From assembly GCF_014705715.1 (NCBI RefSeq), contig NZ_JACXLC010000001.1, forward strand, positions 850,457 to 914,456: a stretch of DNA of 64,000 nt, in the 5' to 3' direction. Each line of letters begins with the position of its first letter. Positions within the stretch are counted from its first letter, which is position 1. The notes under the pieces are model-generated. The model did not search any database, was not told the DNA's origin, and was given only the letters and a program-made list of their open reading frames with translations. A program made the position numbers and the translations under genes. Origin of the DNA: Erythrobacter rubeus (GTDB taxonomy: Bacteria > Pseudomonadota > Alphaproteobacteria > Sphingomonadales > Sphingomonadaceae). Below, in pieces: positions 62,589 to 64,000 of the stretch.

Positions 62589-64000
62589 CTAGGCACCATC
62601 AATCTCGTAACGAGGCAGGCTTTTCACAGCCTCGTGTAGGATAGCAAGAGGCGTCTCCCCATAGCGCCCGCCCTCATTCGACGGGGCGTGGCCTTGCAGC
62701 ACATCCATTGTCGCCGCCTCGATCCCCGCCCCGCGCGCTACAGTCTTGAACCTGTGTCGCCATGAGTGATTTGGCTGGGGCGCTTCGACCCCCAGCGAGC
62801 GCACCCACTCGCCAATTCGCGCCGCTCGGAGCTTGGGGGCGGGGTTGATCTCGCTCCCCGTCCCTGTGTCGTAGAATAGCGGGGTTTCGTCTCCCGGCTT
62901 GCTCAATCGCATGATGCCTTGTTCGACAAGATGTGGATGAAGCGGGACGGTACGCGCCTCATGGGTTTTAACTGGCCCGGCTTCGGGCGTGATAACTATG
63001 ACGGGGATACCGCCTTCCTCCCGAAGGTCCGTTCGGCGAAGTTGGCAAACCTCAGCCACCCTCGCGCCGGTATAGGCCATAATCCATGGCACCCAACGTC
63101 GGGCGAGGGCATGGCTTTGCGCGAGCGAGTCCGGAGGTGGCTGTAGGGATGCCTCCAAGATTGTCCGCGCTTCCGCATCGGAGAGGTCGCGGCTGCGAAG
63201 CTTGGCCGCCTTTGGGGCGCGCACAGTCAGCCCCTTCGCCGGGTTGTCCGGGATGAACCCGTCGTCGTGCGCGATTGATAATGTGAGCCGCACCGCCGCA
63301 AGGTATTGTCCCGTGATCGTTTTCTTGGCGAGGCCCTTGGCGACCAGTGAGGCAATCCAACCTGTCAGGTCCGCACGAGTGACGCGTGCCGCGTCGTCAT
63401 GCCCGAGATGTTCGATCAGGCTCCGCACCTTGGGACGCCATTTGCTGATGACGACAGAGCTTGCAGCCCCTGTCTCAGCGTAGCGCTCGAAAAGCGCCAT
63501 TAGGGGGATTCGTCCTGCGGTGCGGTCGTTCTCGACAGCGAGGCGATCATTGAAGGCTCGTTGGCCCTCGACCGCCTCTCGAAGCGTCTCCAGCTCTTGT
63601 TCGCGTTCTTTGACAAGATCACGCCAGGAAGCCTCCTCTTCGGTCAACTCGACCGTGCTTAAGAGCATCCGTTCCCGTGCCAACTGCCGATATTCGCTCC
63701 GGGCCTCATAGCGCGCCTCTGTGCGCCGCTGCACGGCGTCCGCCGCCTTGGCCTCCTCAGCCTCTTTTCGGGCCTGAGCGGAATCCTGCCGGGTTTCTAG
63801 GGCAGCTTCCTCTTGGGCGACAGCAAGGCGGGAGCGAGCCTCGTCGATCAGCTTGTCGGTATCGGCGGCGTGGGGACGGAGAAGCCGTTTCGCTTCTTCC
63901 CGGTCGTCCGTGTCGAGTGTGTGCCGCCACTCTGTCCGAGGCTTGCCCGTCGCGGTTTGGAATTGCCCAACTAAGTCCTTCGGGACTTGCCGCCGGAAAT
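62589..64000 (-). CDS. tyrosine recombinase/integrase (partial, N-terminus off window)
   Basis: 470 residues are readable; the first ones lie past the right edge. The visible start FRRQVPKDLVGQF is the DUF6538-like N-terminal domain of integrases. A coiled spacer (EEAALETRQDSAQARKEAEE) follows, then the core-binding domain and the catalytic domain. It shows Arg in TGARVAEVCQLR, His-x-x-Arg in NHSWRHRFK, the His/Gly box in LQGHAP, and Tyr in EGGRYGET. It probably drives integration into the tRNA gene. Confidence 0.92.
   Translation of the reverse strand, partial: FRRQVPKDLVGQFQTATGKPRTEWRHTLDTDDREEAKRLLRPHAADTDKLIDEARSRLAVAQEEAALETRQDSAQARKEAEEAKAADAVQRRTEARYEARSEYRQLARERMLLSTVELTEEEASWRDLVKEREQELETLREAVEGQRAFNDRLAVENDRTAGRIPLMALFERYAETGAASSVVISKWRPKVRSLIEHLGHDDAARVTRADLTGWIASLVAKGLAKKTITGQYLAAVRLTLSIAHDDGFIPDNPAKGLTVRAPKAAKLRSRDLSDAEARTILEASLQPPPDSLAQSHALARRWVPWIMAYTGARVAEVCQLRRTDLREEGGIPVIVITPEAGPVKTHEARTVPLHPHLVEQGIMRLSKPGDETPLFYDTGTGSEINPAPKLRAARIGEWVRSLGVEAPQPNHSWRHRFKTVARGAGIEAATMDVLQGHAPSNEGGRYGETPLAILHEAVKSLPRYEIDGA

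Larger units (their letters stand above)
49366..64000. mobile_element. tRNA-integrated element, phage-satellite-like (right end off window)
   Basis: Bounded on the left by the tRNA remnant. On the right is a tyrosine integrase that runs off the window, expected next to the intact tRNA. It holds a serine recombinase, two DNA-binding regulators, a co-directional operon of overlapping genes ending in a phage-type protein, and cargo at both ends. No terminase, portal, major capsid or tail gene is seen in 14.6 kb. Composition varies: phage operon GC-rich, cargo genes at both ends AT-richer. Confidence 0.75.

Overview
The window looks like the chromosome of an alphaproteobacterium of the order Sphingomonadales, probably Erythrobacteraceae. 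Two LexA operators have the alphaproteobacterial form GTTC-N7-GTTC, in front of recA and uvrA. A CckA-type kinase and an UrcA-family protein are present, base composition is GC-rich, and the small secreted proteins are of kinds common in that order. The taxonomic call is an inference from gene content.

Layout. 1-4.3 kb (minus): a TCA-cycle operon, mdh - 59-codon ORF - sucD - sucA (cut by the window edge). 4.5-12 kb: a GGDEF/EAL membrane protein, a BtuFCD-like ABC importer operon, a GH24 lysozyme-like protein and small secreted proteins. 12.3-22 kb: a CadC-like regulator with TPR-like repeats, LexA-controlled uvrA, a palindromic repeat, an AT-richer DUF5677 gene, a HTH gene overlapping rlpA antisense, and a gene-poor stretch with a terminator and DnaA-box-like sites. 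22.4-34.4 kb: argG, two SDRs, a His-rich secreted protein, a cyclopropane synthase, a MOSC/methyltransferase pair and a minus-strand run slt - greB - IalB-like - rlmN. 34.5-43.4 kb (plus): dapA, smpB, a DUF2062 gene, cckA, LexA-controlled recA, alaS. 43.4-49.3 kb (minus): a small hydrophilic protein, a CPA2 antiporter, a GNAT-nitrilase fusion, icd and a NAD(P)-binding protein.

From 49.37 kb to the right edge lies an integrated mobile element. Its left border is the 3' end of a tRNA gene (T-loop to CCA) still followed by the tRNA's terminator. Its right part carries a tyrosine integrase running off the window. Between them are a PIN-like protein, a minus-strand operon of overlapping genes ending in a 1,291-residue phage-type protein with a lytic transglycosylase domain, two small DNA-binding regulators, a serine recombinase, and a cargo set (zinc-ribbon membrane protein, small conserved protein, SRAP/YedK protein, coiled membrane protein). 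No terminase, portal, capsid or tail gene is visible, so the element resembles a phage satellite or a heavily reduced prophage. It is the most interesting part of the window.

How the genes work together: mdh, sucD, sucA and icd feed the TCA cycle; uvrA and recA form part of the SOS regulon; smpB, greB, rlmN and alaS support translation and transcription; slt, rlpA and the GH24 protein remodel peptidoglycan.
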